Positions 49,881 to 63,468 of a DNA stretch of 64,000 bases are shown here, piece after piece (the first letter of the stretch is position 1; every line of letters begins with the position of its first letter). The position numbers and the translations under genes are program-made. This DNA is from Trogon surrucura (Eukaryota; Chordata; Aves; Trogoniformes; Trogonidae). Location of the stretch: the NCBI GenBank assembly GCA_020746105.1, contig CM036617.1, forward strand, positions 203,505,971-203,569,970, in the 5' to 3' direction. The notes beneath the pieces were generated by a model that worked only from the letters and a program-made list of their open reading frames with translations, made no database searches and was not told the DNA's origin.

Positions 49881-52800
49881 TATATTTTCAGAGCTCAGCA
49901 GTAACTCTCCATTTGTCCAATCCCACCACTAGAAAAAAAGCTTTGTTAGCAACAAGTACTAAAACTGTATTATATTTGTAGCTACCTTTTTGCCATTTTT
50001 CTGTGACATAATCCAATAGCATTTGGCATAATTCCATTTCTTTATTATAAGTGTGATTGATTATTTTTCTGCCATTTCCTCAAGTGTTTGGATAGAGGAA
50101 TTTGCACACTTTGTGTATCCTGTCTTATCAGTTATTACTGTTGATATCAAAGGGGCCATCTTTTTTACAAACCATTTTTATAAAGTACATGCTTCTTAAA
50201 TAGTTTAAGTTTATACAGTATTTGTTTGTTCAACACTGTGCCAAGAGCTATGAGACTTGAGTCGTAAGTTGGAAGTATGAAAATCAAAGTTGTTCTTTAG
50301 TTTTAAGCGTGGGGCATCTGGGTTTCAGGGCTCTGTCTCTATGCACATGGCTACGTGCGAAACATTAATTCCTTGGGTTTCCAGGAACTCTTCAGTCAGT
50401 TGGACTAACTTGAAACTGGGTGACTGAGTGATTGAACCTTCACAATGACATGCTTGACTAATAGCTACAGAAGCCCTCCAGATGGAAACTTTGGACAGTT
50501 TGGCAACTCCTGCTGTGTCTAGTTAAATTTACATGCCCGAATATCTTGATTAACATTCTGGGTGGTGTGTCCAAAGGACTCACTTAGGTCATTCTTGCCA
50601 CAGACATGACTCAATTGTGCCTAGATAAGACAGCTGTAGTCAAAAGAAACTACTTCTGCAGAAATGGTTGCATAGGACAGTCTTTAGTATGTAGAAGTTT
50701 AGGAGATGTTTTGTATGTGTTATAGGTGTGTCAACAGTGATAAATTATACATGTTGTGAGCTAGTCACAGAGAACATCAGGAGATCTGATTCACCATGCA
50801 AGCATTATGCTATGCCAAGGTCCCAATAAATTTTTCTTGCTTTTTAGCAAACACTCTGAACATCAGAGTGCAACAACAATATTAATGAGTCTGTCACATA
50901 ATAGCAAGCATCTGATGACAATTAAGATGCTTGAAATTATCCTGCCTGGCCTGAATCTGACTCTGCAGAAGACATGACTCTCCTCCAGGTGCCATGCCAT
51001 ATCTGGCTGTGCCATGTTGTTTGTTTGTAAGCTGTCCCACAAACGGCACCTATTTTCTTTGGGCAACAGTACAGAGCTCTTAACGTTTACTTTACAGACC
51101 TGAATTGTTTTCTAGGCTCCATTGACTCATTGTCTACATGCAGACATCAAAATATAAGCATATCGAATACCATTTCTCATGTCCAGTCAATTGAATTGTT
51201 CTTAATATTCCACTAACTCTCACTTTGATATCCATTGACTAGTAGGAGTTTACACATCTACATTTAAGCACTTCAATATCTTGAACTGGTTCCTATCCCT
51301 GACGCCTGGTACCGAGTGGCTCAGAATCTACACAGGAGTGTTTGATATGGATGCTCAACTTAATAAAGAAAAATTGATATTGAAATCTAGTTATTGAGAA
51401 CTGAAATGAAATAGGTACTACAAACAATTTTGTGCTTCTAGCACTAAGGGCAGCTAATCATTGGAAGAGCTTATTTTGGGAGACCTTTAAATGAGAATTA
51501 AATATCGTTTCTGAAGAAAACTAATTCTTCTTTTACATCTTTTCTCTGTAATTCTTTTGCTCAGAATAGCTTGTTGGTGTGGTTTTTCTTCCTCTATATT
51601 TTCTGATAAGTTTAAGTTAATTACAGAACTAAATTTTTCTGTTATTGCTACTTTGATGAGGATGAAGAAAACCTTTTGCTTCTCAAACTAAATAGAAGGG
51701 AAAATAGTCTTGTCAATCTGAATAATTGTACTGCATATTGATCAAACATATTCCTTGTTAGATTTTTTAGACAGAAGACTGCAATTTATTATCTATCCAA
51801 TGATTATTCTTATGTCAATCTGAGCAATGATAATCACACTGTAATTAACATTGTGATTGAGATCTGTGTCAATTTCTTTTCCTCAGATGTTTTTGAAGAG
51901 TCATCTTTCTGGCTGAAGTGCTAGTATAAATTGCTGGTAGGGATTTATCATATCTTTGAAATCTTATACTTTACGATTAAGTGTCAGAATTCTTATATAG
52001 CAGCAAGTGATGTGAACAAGAATATTCTGCCTCTGGTTGACATTTCTAAAGATATGTCCTTTCTTTGGACACGTCTAATCTTATATTATCTACCTATTAT
52101 CCTGGAGTTTTAATAGTACCCATGTGTTGTGTCAGAACAAGTTCTACATGTACTCAAGCTCCATGAGCATATTTTTCAGTGTCCTTTGAGGAACATTGTG
52201 CTCACCATAATTGAATCAATGAATAGAAGTTCTTGAAAAACATATGTTGGAGTATCAGGCTCTAATCAAGGATAGGGTCTGAAAATGTTTGTAAGTACTT
52301 AAAGCAGGACATTAGTGGACTTCCTATGCTGCTGTAGCCTAATAGAAAATGCTCTTTGCAATCATCAAATTTGAAAGGCTGAAAAGACCTCAGGCTTGCT
52401 GAGCTTTGGCCTGAAAAGGAATTCCTAAATGTCACCAGCTGGTCATTGCACATCTGTCCAGAATGATGTGGTTGAGAAAGGGAAAGCATCTGTTTCCTGA
52501 TGACTGCTTGTCTGGACCTAGAACCTATCACTACCCATCCGTGGAGGATTTTCTGCATTGGTTTAAAATTATGAGAACAATGGGTCTATCACACATCAGG
52601 ATAATGTAGTTGGAGATGAAGGAAGAGAACAGGACAGATCATCTATTTTTCCCATGGATGCGATATTATTGTATATAAAAGAATCAGTTCTAGGACATAT
52701 GAAGGAAAAAAAACCAGGGCATGTATTCAACTACATTGTGATGAAACCTAGGTTCTCATCTATACTTCAGGAATGCTTAAGTGTTTTATAAATGGTGACC

Positions 52801-53610
52801 AGATAAAAAGCAGAATAAAACAGAGGCAGGGACTTATATCCAACATTTTATCTAATTTGAAATACATGATTATTAGAGAGTCAGGATCTTAACTAGAGGA
52901 TTTCTTTCTGCCATCTTAAATTAGCATCACTTTTGCATCTAGACACAATCTGAAAAAATGGAACACCTCTCTGACTCCTCTATTCCACCCTGAATAGTCC
53001 ATTGCTTGAAGGTTGTAATTACTCCAAAAAAATTTAAAACCATGACCTTGAATCTTCTTGGACAAAGGGATAAATTAAGCTTCCAAACACAATTACAGGT
53101 GGACAGTTGTATAGATTTTGGGACCATTTTGTTTAGAAAAAGAATCCTGTGAGATTTTCAAAGAAGGTCACCCTGCCTTCCCTCACATGAGGTTTGTACT
53201 TTACAGTCAGTATCACAGTAAGAATATTGTCTCATGCTTCTAATTCAAGAATTTAATCTCTGGAAGAGTCTAAAAATTTGACACACTTTCATACCTATTA
53301 CTTCATGCTGGATAAATAGTGCTGTAGGAGGCTCTCAACTATAAATGCTTTTCTTGAATGTATTTATTGCACTTTGCCGTAGACAGATCACATTTCTTTA
53401 ATTCTGGATCTTGTTACAGGCATAAAAGAGAAAAGAGTATTGTTTCATAGACATCTAAGTCTTTTAAGAAATACACTCTAAAACGTCTTCAGAATTTGAA
53501 ATAGTTAATTAAGAACTGCAAGTGCAGTCGGTTTATGCCAATATGCATTTTTATGTGAACCTTTCTCTTCACCAAAATACTTTTATGAAGTTTACACTAT
53601 CTGCAGAAAA

Positions 53611-53705
53611 ATACAGTTATTTTTATGGTTATAAAAGTTATTTTATAGTTACTATACAGTTATTTACAGTTATTAATAAGTTATTATACAGTTATTTTTT
53701 ATAAC
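53611..53705. repeat. AT-rich imperfect repeats of an ACAGTTATT-like word
   Basis: The word ACAGTTATT occurs four times and related GTTAT words fill the rest of a 95-base segment (ATACAGTTATTT, TATACAGTTATTT, TTACAGTTATTA, TATACAGTTATTT). This is a degenerate minisatellite-like block in AT-rich DNA. Confidence 0.7.
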
Positions 53706-56496
53706 ATGATTTTTAATTTTTTTTTCATCTCTGGAGACCTTATTTTGGAGCAAGCAGGATTTACATGATAAGTTAATTCCATTCCATCAATTTTTACAGC
53801 TATCTTTCAAAACCTGTAATTTGATCCATCAGTAAGAAAGTATTCTGAGATCTCTTTTTACTTGCTGAAACAACAATTTATCAGCAAGTTGAAAAGTTAG
53901 GATTCCATATTCACTTGTTCCAGTATTCCATGAACTGACTTTATCTCGCTTAGGGTTTGAAGGTAATGCCTGTGTATCCATGGTATACAGGGATTAATAT
54001 GTGCAATTTTCACAGTCAAATTCTAAATGCTTTTGCAATTTCTTTGTTTTCAAAGTATAACTTACATCTGAATTTAATTGTACTAAACACAACCATTTCA
54101 TAAATTCTACTGTCAAGTAAATTATGTTTCACAATGACATGATGGAAATGTGGCTATATCAATATATAATGATCATTTAGATTGACTAAAATATAATGCA
54201 ATAGAAGAAGCAGCATTGTAAAAGAAGAGGGCAAGAGGGACTTCTTATGAGATTCCTTCTGTTTTCAACTATTTTACAGTCTTTAGATATCTCTATATTT
54301 CTCTTAAAATCATTTTTGTTAACTTACTTTTACATACGTAATGAAAATTTTGACAGTATGTAAGGAAGATTTTGGTTTTTTGTTTCTAAAGTAAAAAATG
54401 CTTGAGAAAGGAAGGGGAGCAGTATTTTTCCTTTTGTGTTTCATGCAAAATAGGCATTGACTATCTTCAAGTATTTACTAATCTGTTCTGCTTCATGTTT
54501 CCCACTTTTTACTAGCATATATTAAGACTCTGCTGCAATCTTCTGTTTTCACTATCACTTGTGACACTGTGACACTAGACTTAAAATCAGGAGACCTTCT
54601 GGGTCAGTCATTGTACTGCTTCATGCCCTTGGGCAATTGCCTTAACCATTGCAGTAGCAAATTATCTCTCATCGTATATCTTGAAAAAAAATGAAAGTTT
54701 TGCCAGGTAGGCAGAGGCACATCTTGTAGCTGCTCATTGTGAAGAAGGAAGAATTAATGAGAGCTGACCAGGACTGGTCTAACTTTGGGGAGAGCAAAAG
54801 AGATGTTTGAATGCACAAATTAACAAAAATATAGGTGCAGCCCAAGAGGAGACAGCTGAGCCTGTCCAGAGGCAGCTGCCCCAAAGACGATTCAGCCAGC
54901 AGAGAGGAAACAGAAGTCTCCGTAGAATTTAATTTTCTATGCATGTCTAGCCAAAGATGTTGGACACTGCCTTTGGGGGGAAGACTGACTTTCGAAGAAG
55001 TTTTTGGTCTGACCAGCTGTCTGACCAGGAATGACATAAATGAGTGCATGTGTGTGTGTTTTCCCAGTGAATTCCATGCATTTCTGCCCTCTAATTTGAT
55101 CAGCACTGTTGAATAAATAATAAATTGAAGATGGTTTGTATCTAATTAGTTACTCCTTTGGGTAACAGAAGCTCATTGGAACAGGTGTGGTCTCCTACTA
55201 TGTATGCATGTGGTACCATGCTCATCCTGCTGGAAGCCTCTAATCACTAATGTTTTACAATTAATGAGCAAGACTCAAGTGAGAGACGAATCCAGACAAA
55301 AATCATTTATCCTTTTCCTAAATCTGGATTTAATGGGTCTTAATCTGATCTCATATACAATAACATACATCAGTGGTCAGATGTAAAGGACCTGAATCTG
55401 ACTACACTGTCACTAACCTACGTTTATAAATTAAATTCCAGTCTTAAAATTCCTGTATTGTGTGTGGGTAGTAAAATCTTAATTTCAATCCTGATATAAA
55501 GACTTTACCTCAAAAAACATGTACAATGGGAAATCCATTGCTGACCTGGTAAATCTACTGTTCATTCACTTTTACTTTGTTTAGATATCCCTTGACTTTC
55601 AATTGTTATTGACCTTTCATGACACCTGTTTAAGAAAATTCTTTCTGGAATTAATGCTTTGCGTGTCTTATGATAACATAATACAAAAATAGTAAGAGTC
55701 AAAAAGTTGGAATATTTTCCTTCATTTTTTCTTTTATTAAAGAAAATTTAATTTATTAATAAACATTATCTATTTATTCATTGTATGCTTATGAACATGT
55801 TAGTCAGAGAGAAAATTTTCAGGGGTTTCAGTGACAAAATATTAAGCTGCTTCACTTCCTTGTCTATATCCTCTGCCAGTTCTGGAAATACATACTATAT
55901 ACTATACTAGACATTTCATATATTCAGAATGACTTCATGTATCAAATTTCATAACAAAATATTAACAGATTTGTCCTTATTTTGAGTATACCTTATATGT
56001 GTCTTAATTTTCCAATCTGTGTATCATTTTTATATGTTTTATTGCATACTTAGTGTGTGTGTGTACAAAACTTGTTCCAGCTCCAGTGGATTTCCAAAAT
56101 GCCTAGGCAAGGTCATGAGTTTCAGCTTTTTAGCTTAAGGAATTGAAGTGGGGCTCTGGTGATACGTTTATGTCATTCTACTGGCAGTGTGTTGGTTGTT
56201 TCAGCAGCAAGGAAGGACTGTTTAAACTAAAGACAGTGAATCACTCAAGAGCCAGGGATCAAACCTCTCCCTATCCCACTTCGAAATGAAAGGAGGTTTA
56301 GGAAGCTGTTGCGTTCCGGATGTGAAAAATCCCAGAGCTTCCCTGTCCATCAGCTCTCTTGAAATACGTCATCTGAAATGAGAGTTTTCCTCCTCTATGG
56401 CTTACAAAGTTGTGAAGAGTGGTCCATTCTAGTCTACTGAAAACTCTCTTCATGTTCACACTCTAGAATAAAAACAAGGACAAAACAGTTTGGGGT

Positions 56497-56536
56497 TGTT
56501 TTGTCTTGTCTTGTTTTGTTTTGTTTTGTTTTTGTC
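56497..56536. repeat. (TTTTG)n pentanucleotide microsatellite
   Basis: GTTTTGTCTTGTCTTGTTTT followed by several TTTTG units; about 40 bases of pentanucleotide repeat with two interruptions. Confidence 0.85.
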
Positions 56537-58639
56537 TAATGCTGATGTTCACCAGAAAACAATCACATGGAATGAGGAAATGAGGGGGTGGGGGGGTGAA
56601 GGAGGAGATACAACAACACAACACCCCAAACAAAAATGCAGAACAAGAATATAAATGTAAAATACCAATGCCTCTTAGATTCATACCTACCCATCAAGTT
56701 ATTGCTCAGTGTTTCTGGAATTATAAATTAGGAAAAAGACACTTTTCAGCATTCTAAATAATGAAAAATTATAATAATAACAAAAATGCTTAGAATCTAC
56801 CCTCCTATTATCCTCAGGACCATAGTAACTTATGTCAAGAGACACTTAAAAGTGTTCTTTCTAGACTGCTTGAGAATGCTGACAGTTTTAGATATCCAGT
56901 TCATGGTGTCAGGAAACAGAAAAAACAAAATGGTTTCTGGCTTCAGACCAAGGCTTTGGGAATTCAGAAGAGTGAAATGGACCACAACCAAGAAACAGTT
57001 ATTACTTTATGTTGTACAGATGATGGCTAAAGGCAGAAGTATTGCAGGGAGCTCTCCCCACAACTTTGTATAAAAGTAAAAAGTTATACAACTCTCTGTG
57101 TTGACTAATTTCAGTAGGGTGCCTTTAAATCACAATGAAGTTAATTTTATTACCCTTTAATAGTCTTTCTGAGGATAGTTTGGTTTTGACTAACAACAAT
57201 ATATGATCTCTCTTGCCAGAGCATTCAATTTCTCCTCAAATTAATTTAAATCTTCCCTTGTAATCTAAAATTTTTATTTGTCATTGTCAATGTAACATCA
57301 ATTATTTCTGGCTCTGCCCTCAATTTGGCTGCAAGATTCAGTCTCTGGGTACTGTTTAAAATCTTGCTAGGAATTTTAGGAAGAGATACTGGAGCAATCT
57401 AATGATAATTATTTTTGTCATTGTCAGCTTGAGTAATCACGTAGCCTTTGTAAAAGAGTCTGATAATAGTGCTCTATTCTACAGGAGTATGAGCTGTATA
57501 AACCAAGAACATAAAATGTGAATTGGTTAGAGGGTCCCTAAATAAATATAGGATCTGAATTGACATATGTGGAAGCTCTGTTTTGTAGGCAGGAGAGTTA
57601 ATTTTCGTATCTTTGTTTTGTATCTCATGAACATCAGAAACTCATCTATTTTCTTTCATTATTTTTTTGCCTAGATTGAATTTTCTTAATAATTTTCTTC
57701 CTTTATCAGAATGCCATAGTTCCATAACTATTTAGCAAGTATTCTGATAATTGCAGTACTCACTCTTGCCCTCTCTTCAGGCTCCATATTAATAATGAGC
57801 ACGTTCCCTTCAGATGTACCACTATCTCTGTCAGTTACTTTTTTTGAATATGGATATGACTATATATGCTGACTTAATGAATTACGAGAAGTACTATTAT
57901 ACGTCTGCGTGATAAGGTTTGCCTTCACAAAATAATCTCAGATGTATAACTAAATACCACCTATGGGCTCATTTGTACTGATACCCACACTAAAGAAAAG
58001 TTCGATGATTTCATTCTTTGTTCTGCAGAACCTAGTTTTAACAAAATAGTTGAAACTAATGTATTCCTTATCCGGAGTGATCCACAGTCTGTCAGCTAAT
58101 GCAATTATCTCATGAACCCCGTAAGTTTCCAGTATTACAGGACACAGTCACTGTAGTAAACAAGGTCACCTGTTCCTAATAAACAGATTTTTGTCCCTGA
58201 AGGATCTTAATTTAGCCAATGAATTTATAGGTTAATAATGTATTTCTTCCTGTTTTGTAAAAAAAATATTTAGATGGGAAGGAGAAGAAGGTAATAAGTG
58301 ACTGAAATTCTGTGTGTGTCATCAGGGGTAGATGGACTTACCACTGCTCAAAATTTCTCACAAGGTTTCCAGTTTAGCCAATGGAAGCTCCAAAGTGTTT
58401 TACCCTAAGAATTCAGGATCTACCCAAGCTGAGGACTTGAAGAGTCACACTCTTGTGACACCATTGAACGAGAAGTGGCATCTAAATGTTTTTGATGACA
58501 AGGTTGAGTCCGAATTGCATCTCTTCTCAGTTTTCTCACAGAGCTCTTCTTCCACTATGCTTTGATGGCGTAACCACATGAAAATTTAGTATTGTTTTCT
58601 CACTTCTTTGCTTTACTTTCCTAATTTGATAGAGGAATA

Positions 58640-58665
58640 TACATATACCCACAGGGGTATATGTA
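58640..58665. repeat. Perfect inverted repeat, 11-bp arms, 4-base loop
   Basis: TACATATACCC at 58640-58650 is the exact reverse complement of GGGTATATGTA at 58655-58665, with ACAG between. It could form a short hairpin in DNA or RNA. No function is implied; it is not flanked by a gene. Confidence 0.85.
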
Positions 58666-61600
58666 AAACCAACTCAGAGCAGAGAGAAGAGGAACTTCAG
58701 AACAGGAATGTGTGAGGAGGAGAGAGGTAGGAGTTCACAGTCCTTGGGTCTGGCCACCTTGCTCTAGAGTTTGGCACGAATACACTGTGATTTACATTCC
58801 CTGTGCATATCTCCCCTTTACACAGAAGTGCTGCTAACTCAGCAGTGTGCTTCTCTTCAATCAGTGTTGAGCTGAATGTGACTATGGTTTAGTCACACTG
58901 ATAATTGTCTGTCTGGAAAGAAATTAAAAGAAGTACTGCACTTTCCATTTGAATGCCTAAATGCTAGAAGTGAGTCAGGAGGGCTTTATCCTGAGACTCA
59001 CTCTTTCAGAACTTCGAAGAAGATTTTTCTCCATGATGAGCCATAGTCAGAAAATGAATTAATTAAAAACTTCTGTGCAGAAATGAAGTTATTTAGATAA
59101 TTCTTCATGTGGCCATGCATGACATGCCTCAGATACAGTGAGAAGGAAAAGAGACACTATTAGTATTCAGAAAACAAATAGTGTAGGCTAGGACTGTACA
59201 TAAGCTGTTCAAGAGAAATAATATGACATACAGGTTGAAGGGTAGAAAATCTCCAATAATATATCAAGATTATTTTCTGAGGGCAATGATCCTTGGTGGT
59301 TCTTATTGTCCCCCTGTAGCCCTGTAAAAATAGTGTTGCCATCACTTGTAACAGGTCATAGGATTAGGAATGAGGCTTGACAGGATTTGTCTGAAGTTGT
59401 GTTGGCTTACATGGTGTTTTATTTTATTTTTCTTAGATATAAAAGCCATTTTCTAATGGCCAGGTGGTTATCAGCTGATTAGTTTTAATTTTGTTTATAT
59501 TTGTATAAGTTTATGTACAACCATATTTTTATATTTTTAGGAGAAATTTGTTCTGGATATAATGAAATATTAAGCAAAACATGAAATACCTATAATCCGA
59601 GAATAATGAAGTAGTGTAGAAGAATACAGGTATGGTGTGACAGCAAAAGCTTTGAGAGTGGAGATGCAGAATTGCAGTTTTGGAGAGTAAATCTGCAAGA
59701 GGCTAGTTGAGACATTAGATGACCCCAGAGATATAATTCACCAAATGAAGAGGTGGAGATCAGGGCATGGTGCAAAATTGGTTTTAGGGGCAAAAAAAGA
59801 GAATAAAAAGCAAATATTCAACATGCTTAAAACAGGCCATATCTAGTAAATTTAGATATAACATGGAGGTGCAGACTAATTAAGAAAGCAAAACATTAAG
59901 TGCGATATAAAATGTTTTAAAACAGCTCCAATGTATAAAAATCTCCTCTATATAGAGGAGGAAGAAACTCTCAGCATTGCAATCCTCCCTCCCCATGTCC
60001 GATCTGAAACCTCAGCCTTGGGATTCACTCAGAAACACCAGAAGTGTGAGTGTAAAAGCAGAGAAAGTGGTATATACTGAGTATGTACTAGGAATAATGA
60101 GTGTAACAGTTGTAATTTTATTACTAGTGATACATTCCACAATACTATTCTTGTCTCTACTTTCTTTTTCAGTAAGATTTGGACTAGTAATAACTCAAAT
60201 AAGGGTTTGAATGTAATTTTAGTAAACAGTTTGAATCAATGTTAGTACCTGGGATAAATCTTTAACAGTAAAACTGGTAGGTTAAAATATTTGATAAATT
60301 AGTGAGATCTCTAAAACTTGAAAGTTGCTAATATGAATTGTTAATAATGAGATTTTTTTAGAGTATTACACAGTATGTTATGTTATCAGCATATGCCATG
60401 TTTGTCAAGGGGAACTCCAGGACAACTGTAAGACATCATATTATCTGATTTTCAGAACACCTATACAATGTATTATCTGTTCTGTTCAATTAATTCAACA
60501 AGACTGAACATTTAATTATCCTGTTTTGAGCAGTTGCATACTATAGTAGTAATTGGTAGCTCATTATCCTTAACGTTAACTCTAATTCACTGTCACTTTT
60601 CACTTCTCTCTCAAAGACAAACAATAAAGCAGGTAAGCTGATGCAATACCATGAGCAAAATTATGCATTCTTGACAAAATTTTATGAAAAACCAGACATT
60701 ATGAGGAACAGAGCTAAAAATAATTTGTCAGAGAATCACTGTAAAAATATAAACATACTATCCAGAAAGCAAGCTCCTCATAAGTGACATTTTAAAAATA
60801 CAAAATACTTACAGCTCAACATGAGGTTCTTCAGGATTTTTTTTTTTTAAGATGAAAATGAAATAGAATGATGCAGACAGCAAGAACAAGCTGTAACTGT
60901 GTCTGAAATGCTCTACACTGCTGTTTGCTTGGTTGGAGAACCAGAATATTTCACTATCCATTTCTCTGTTGTTCATTTTTCTGGGACAACTTATTTCAGG
61001 AGATGAATAATTCTGAACCTGCAGAGTTCAGATGTGTTCAGCATTGGATGTCCATGCAGTAGGGATACTGCTGCTGCTATCACAAGATCTTTCTGAGAGA
61101 CTTATATTGTTAATTCTCAAAACACTCTGCAGAGGTAAACGGATGTGTACCACCCATCTCTTCAGAAACCCTGAATGATGCACATTTAGACAGTGGCTAC
61201 TGAGAAGCATCCCATTATGTTAACCTTTACTTTTAACATTTTATTATTTACCTTGATTAACATTTTCCTATATTTAGATTTCCTGCTGTTGTCTTCTCCT
61301 CAGTTTCCTTCTACAGGGAAAAGACCTATTTCGATATAATTTGAAGTATTTAAAAAATGGTTGACTAAGACAACAAACTCCTGGAGAATGGTTTTGTTCT
61401 TAAGTAGTGATTAATCTATATTTTGCTGAAGAGTTAATTTCTATTTCTTGGGTTTATGTCTTGTTTCTAATGTCTGTATCTAATTAATTTGTTTACACTA
61501 ACTGTTTCATCTATGGTTGTGATGTTCTTACTAAAATTAAGATTCCTTCATAATCAATTGCATCGTCATATATATCTTCATTTTAACACAGACCTAAGGA

Positions 61601-62399
61601 TCCCAAAAGGGTTTACCATCTCAGCCAAGCTGACTGTAGTTTTCTTGCCATCCACAATAAGCTGTACATACTCCTCAGCCCTCAAGGTAAGTAAGAAGCA
61701 AAGGCGGCTGCTACTAATGGAATTTAATAGATTTAGACCTGACAGTTTTTGTCTTCGCTGTCGTCTCATCTTCTTCTGAGTCCTCACGTCAGAGATGCTT
61801 TTCCTTGTTATGTCTGTCCCAGTGGGCTCCTTGACCCCTTCATAATGGCCGTCACTGAAAGGACATGCTATCGAAAGCATTGAAGAGGATTTCGTCCCTC
61901 TGTTGCACAGCTCAGTGATTTTGTAGGTTCAGATACTCGACGTGCCGAATCAGCTTTGCCACTGATGTTAGGAGTCTCTGACTACTTGGTAATAATGTGT
62001 GGATTGGTTGAAAAGGTTATGCTACCTAAGAGGAAAATGAGGGTAGTCAAGTACAGTAGAATCACTTACAGTGAAGTGGTGTGAAAATTCCAAACAGGCT
62101 TAGTGCATTTCAGTAAACTTCTTCATCAAGCTGAATACAGTGATGCTTCAGATACTATAACCTTTGGAATACATGAACAACATATTCAGATAGTGTTAAA
62201 TGAGGATTATTGTCTTCTCATCTTGGACAAAAGCAAAAACTGAGAAGAAAAACATGTCACCTGTTGCTGCAGATTCTATCACCTGGAAGTGAAGCCCATT
62301 TAGACTAATCTTTTTGCAGATGTTTTACCTTGCACTACAAGTTATGCAGTAAAAGCACTTGGAAAAAAACAATTTTGTTTTTAAGACTACAGGGTCCTC
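58666..62399. other. Unassigned stretch
   Basis: 3.7 kb with no recognised gene. A somewhat GC-richer patch at 61570-61900 holds overlapping open frames on both strands, 61578-61880 minus (100 codons, with the basic run RTQKKMRRQRRQKLSG) and 61489-61779 plus (96 codons). I cannot assign either to a family. A T run is at about 60838-60849. Confidence 0.45.
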
Positions 62400-62960
62400 T
62401 TCAAGGACTAAAGACTGCTAAGCAAGGATGAGATTCATTTTGCCAAGTAAAGCAAAAGCTTTTTTGCCAGCTGGCTCACCAGTCTGGTGAGGAGAGGTTT
62501 AAACTAGAAGTAACAGGTGACAACCTTCAGTCAACTGAGAAAATAGTGCCACAGGCTGGCAAGTAAAGGGTGGAAGATGATGTGCAAAACAGGGCAGAAA
62601 AGGGCTCATCCCAAGTGTACTCACACAAATAAGAGAGATCCAAGAGGACAGCACTATGGGAGAAGCTGTCTCACTTTTTCTGGGAAATCAGCATGAGTGG
62701 GTGCTCCTCTCAAGTGCCTGTGCACTAACACGTGCAGCACGGGGAACAAAAGGAGGAATCAGAGGTCTGTTCACAGTTGCAGGGCCATGCTCTCATTAGC
62801 AGCATAGATGTGGTGGGATGGATCACACAGCTGGAGTGCTGTGATGGATGGTGCAGGCTCTTTAAGAAAGACATGTTGGGAAAGGGAGGAGGGGAAGTTT
62901 TTCTTTATATGAGAGAGAAACGGGAAAGCAGGAAGCTGTACCTTGGAACAGAAAAGGAGC
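62400..62960 (+). mobile_element. CR1-like LINE, 5' part only (pre-endonuclease and early endonuclease)
   Basis: The start resembles the CR1 segment upstream of the endonuclease: GATGAGATTCATTTTGCCAA, the GCTGGCTCACCAG block and GGTTTAAACTAGAAG. The plus-strand frame at about 62800-62970 then reads GWITQLECCDGWCRLFKKDM, LGKGGGEVFLYMREK, matching the CR1 endonuclease pattern of WWD..HDW.VVIDGYRLFR..R.G..GGGV.LYVRE. Similarity fades after about 62960. The RT and 3' end are absent downstream. It is degenerate, with frame changes between segments. The 3'-lacking structure is unusual for CR1, which normally loses its 5' end. Confidence 0.72.
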
Positions 62961-63468
62961 CAGATAAAAAACTCCCAAGCTGGCAGCTGCAAAGTTTTTG
63001 TTAGCCAAATTACTTCCACCTTGCAGTGGCCAGATACATTACAGGGATAAGAAAGTTCAGCAATATGAGTGTATTTGGAGGGTCAGTGTCTGCCTTGCTT
63101 TTAACACTTCCTTCCACAGAAGGATCACACTGACACAGAGACTGCTCTGTGATCTAAAATGTTAAATTTCTCATGTTAGTTTGCCAACAAAAAGGTAAAT
63201 GCACTATTTCTGATTTTGGTATTAGAATAGGGGAGGGAGGTAAGGTGTTTTTTGTTTTGTTTCTTTTTTTTTGAATAAAACATGAAAAACTCAAAACATC
63301 ATGCTTGTCACATGACAAATAAAACTGGTCATAGATTACTGGTATTATCCATATCTGGTTCAGTCCTTTTTCAATGCTTTGGGATCATCCCACACAGACA
63401 AATGTCATAAATGAAGGACTAAATTTGGAAAGAACCTTTAGATCTTTAAGGAAAGAAGATGACAATTA
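62961..63468. other. Unassigned spacer
   Basis: About 500 bases without recognised genes. A G/T-rich patch lies at 63228-63275. Confidence 0.5.

Larger units (their letters stand above)
49883..58639. other. Unassigned AT-rich stretch
   Basis: 8.8 kb without recognised genes or interspersed repeats. The longest open frames are 54669-55106 (minus, 145 codons) and the overlapping 54835-55116 (plus, 93 codons). Neither shows a domain or a signal I recognise. Low-complexity spots are listed separately. Confidence 0.5.
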
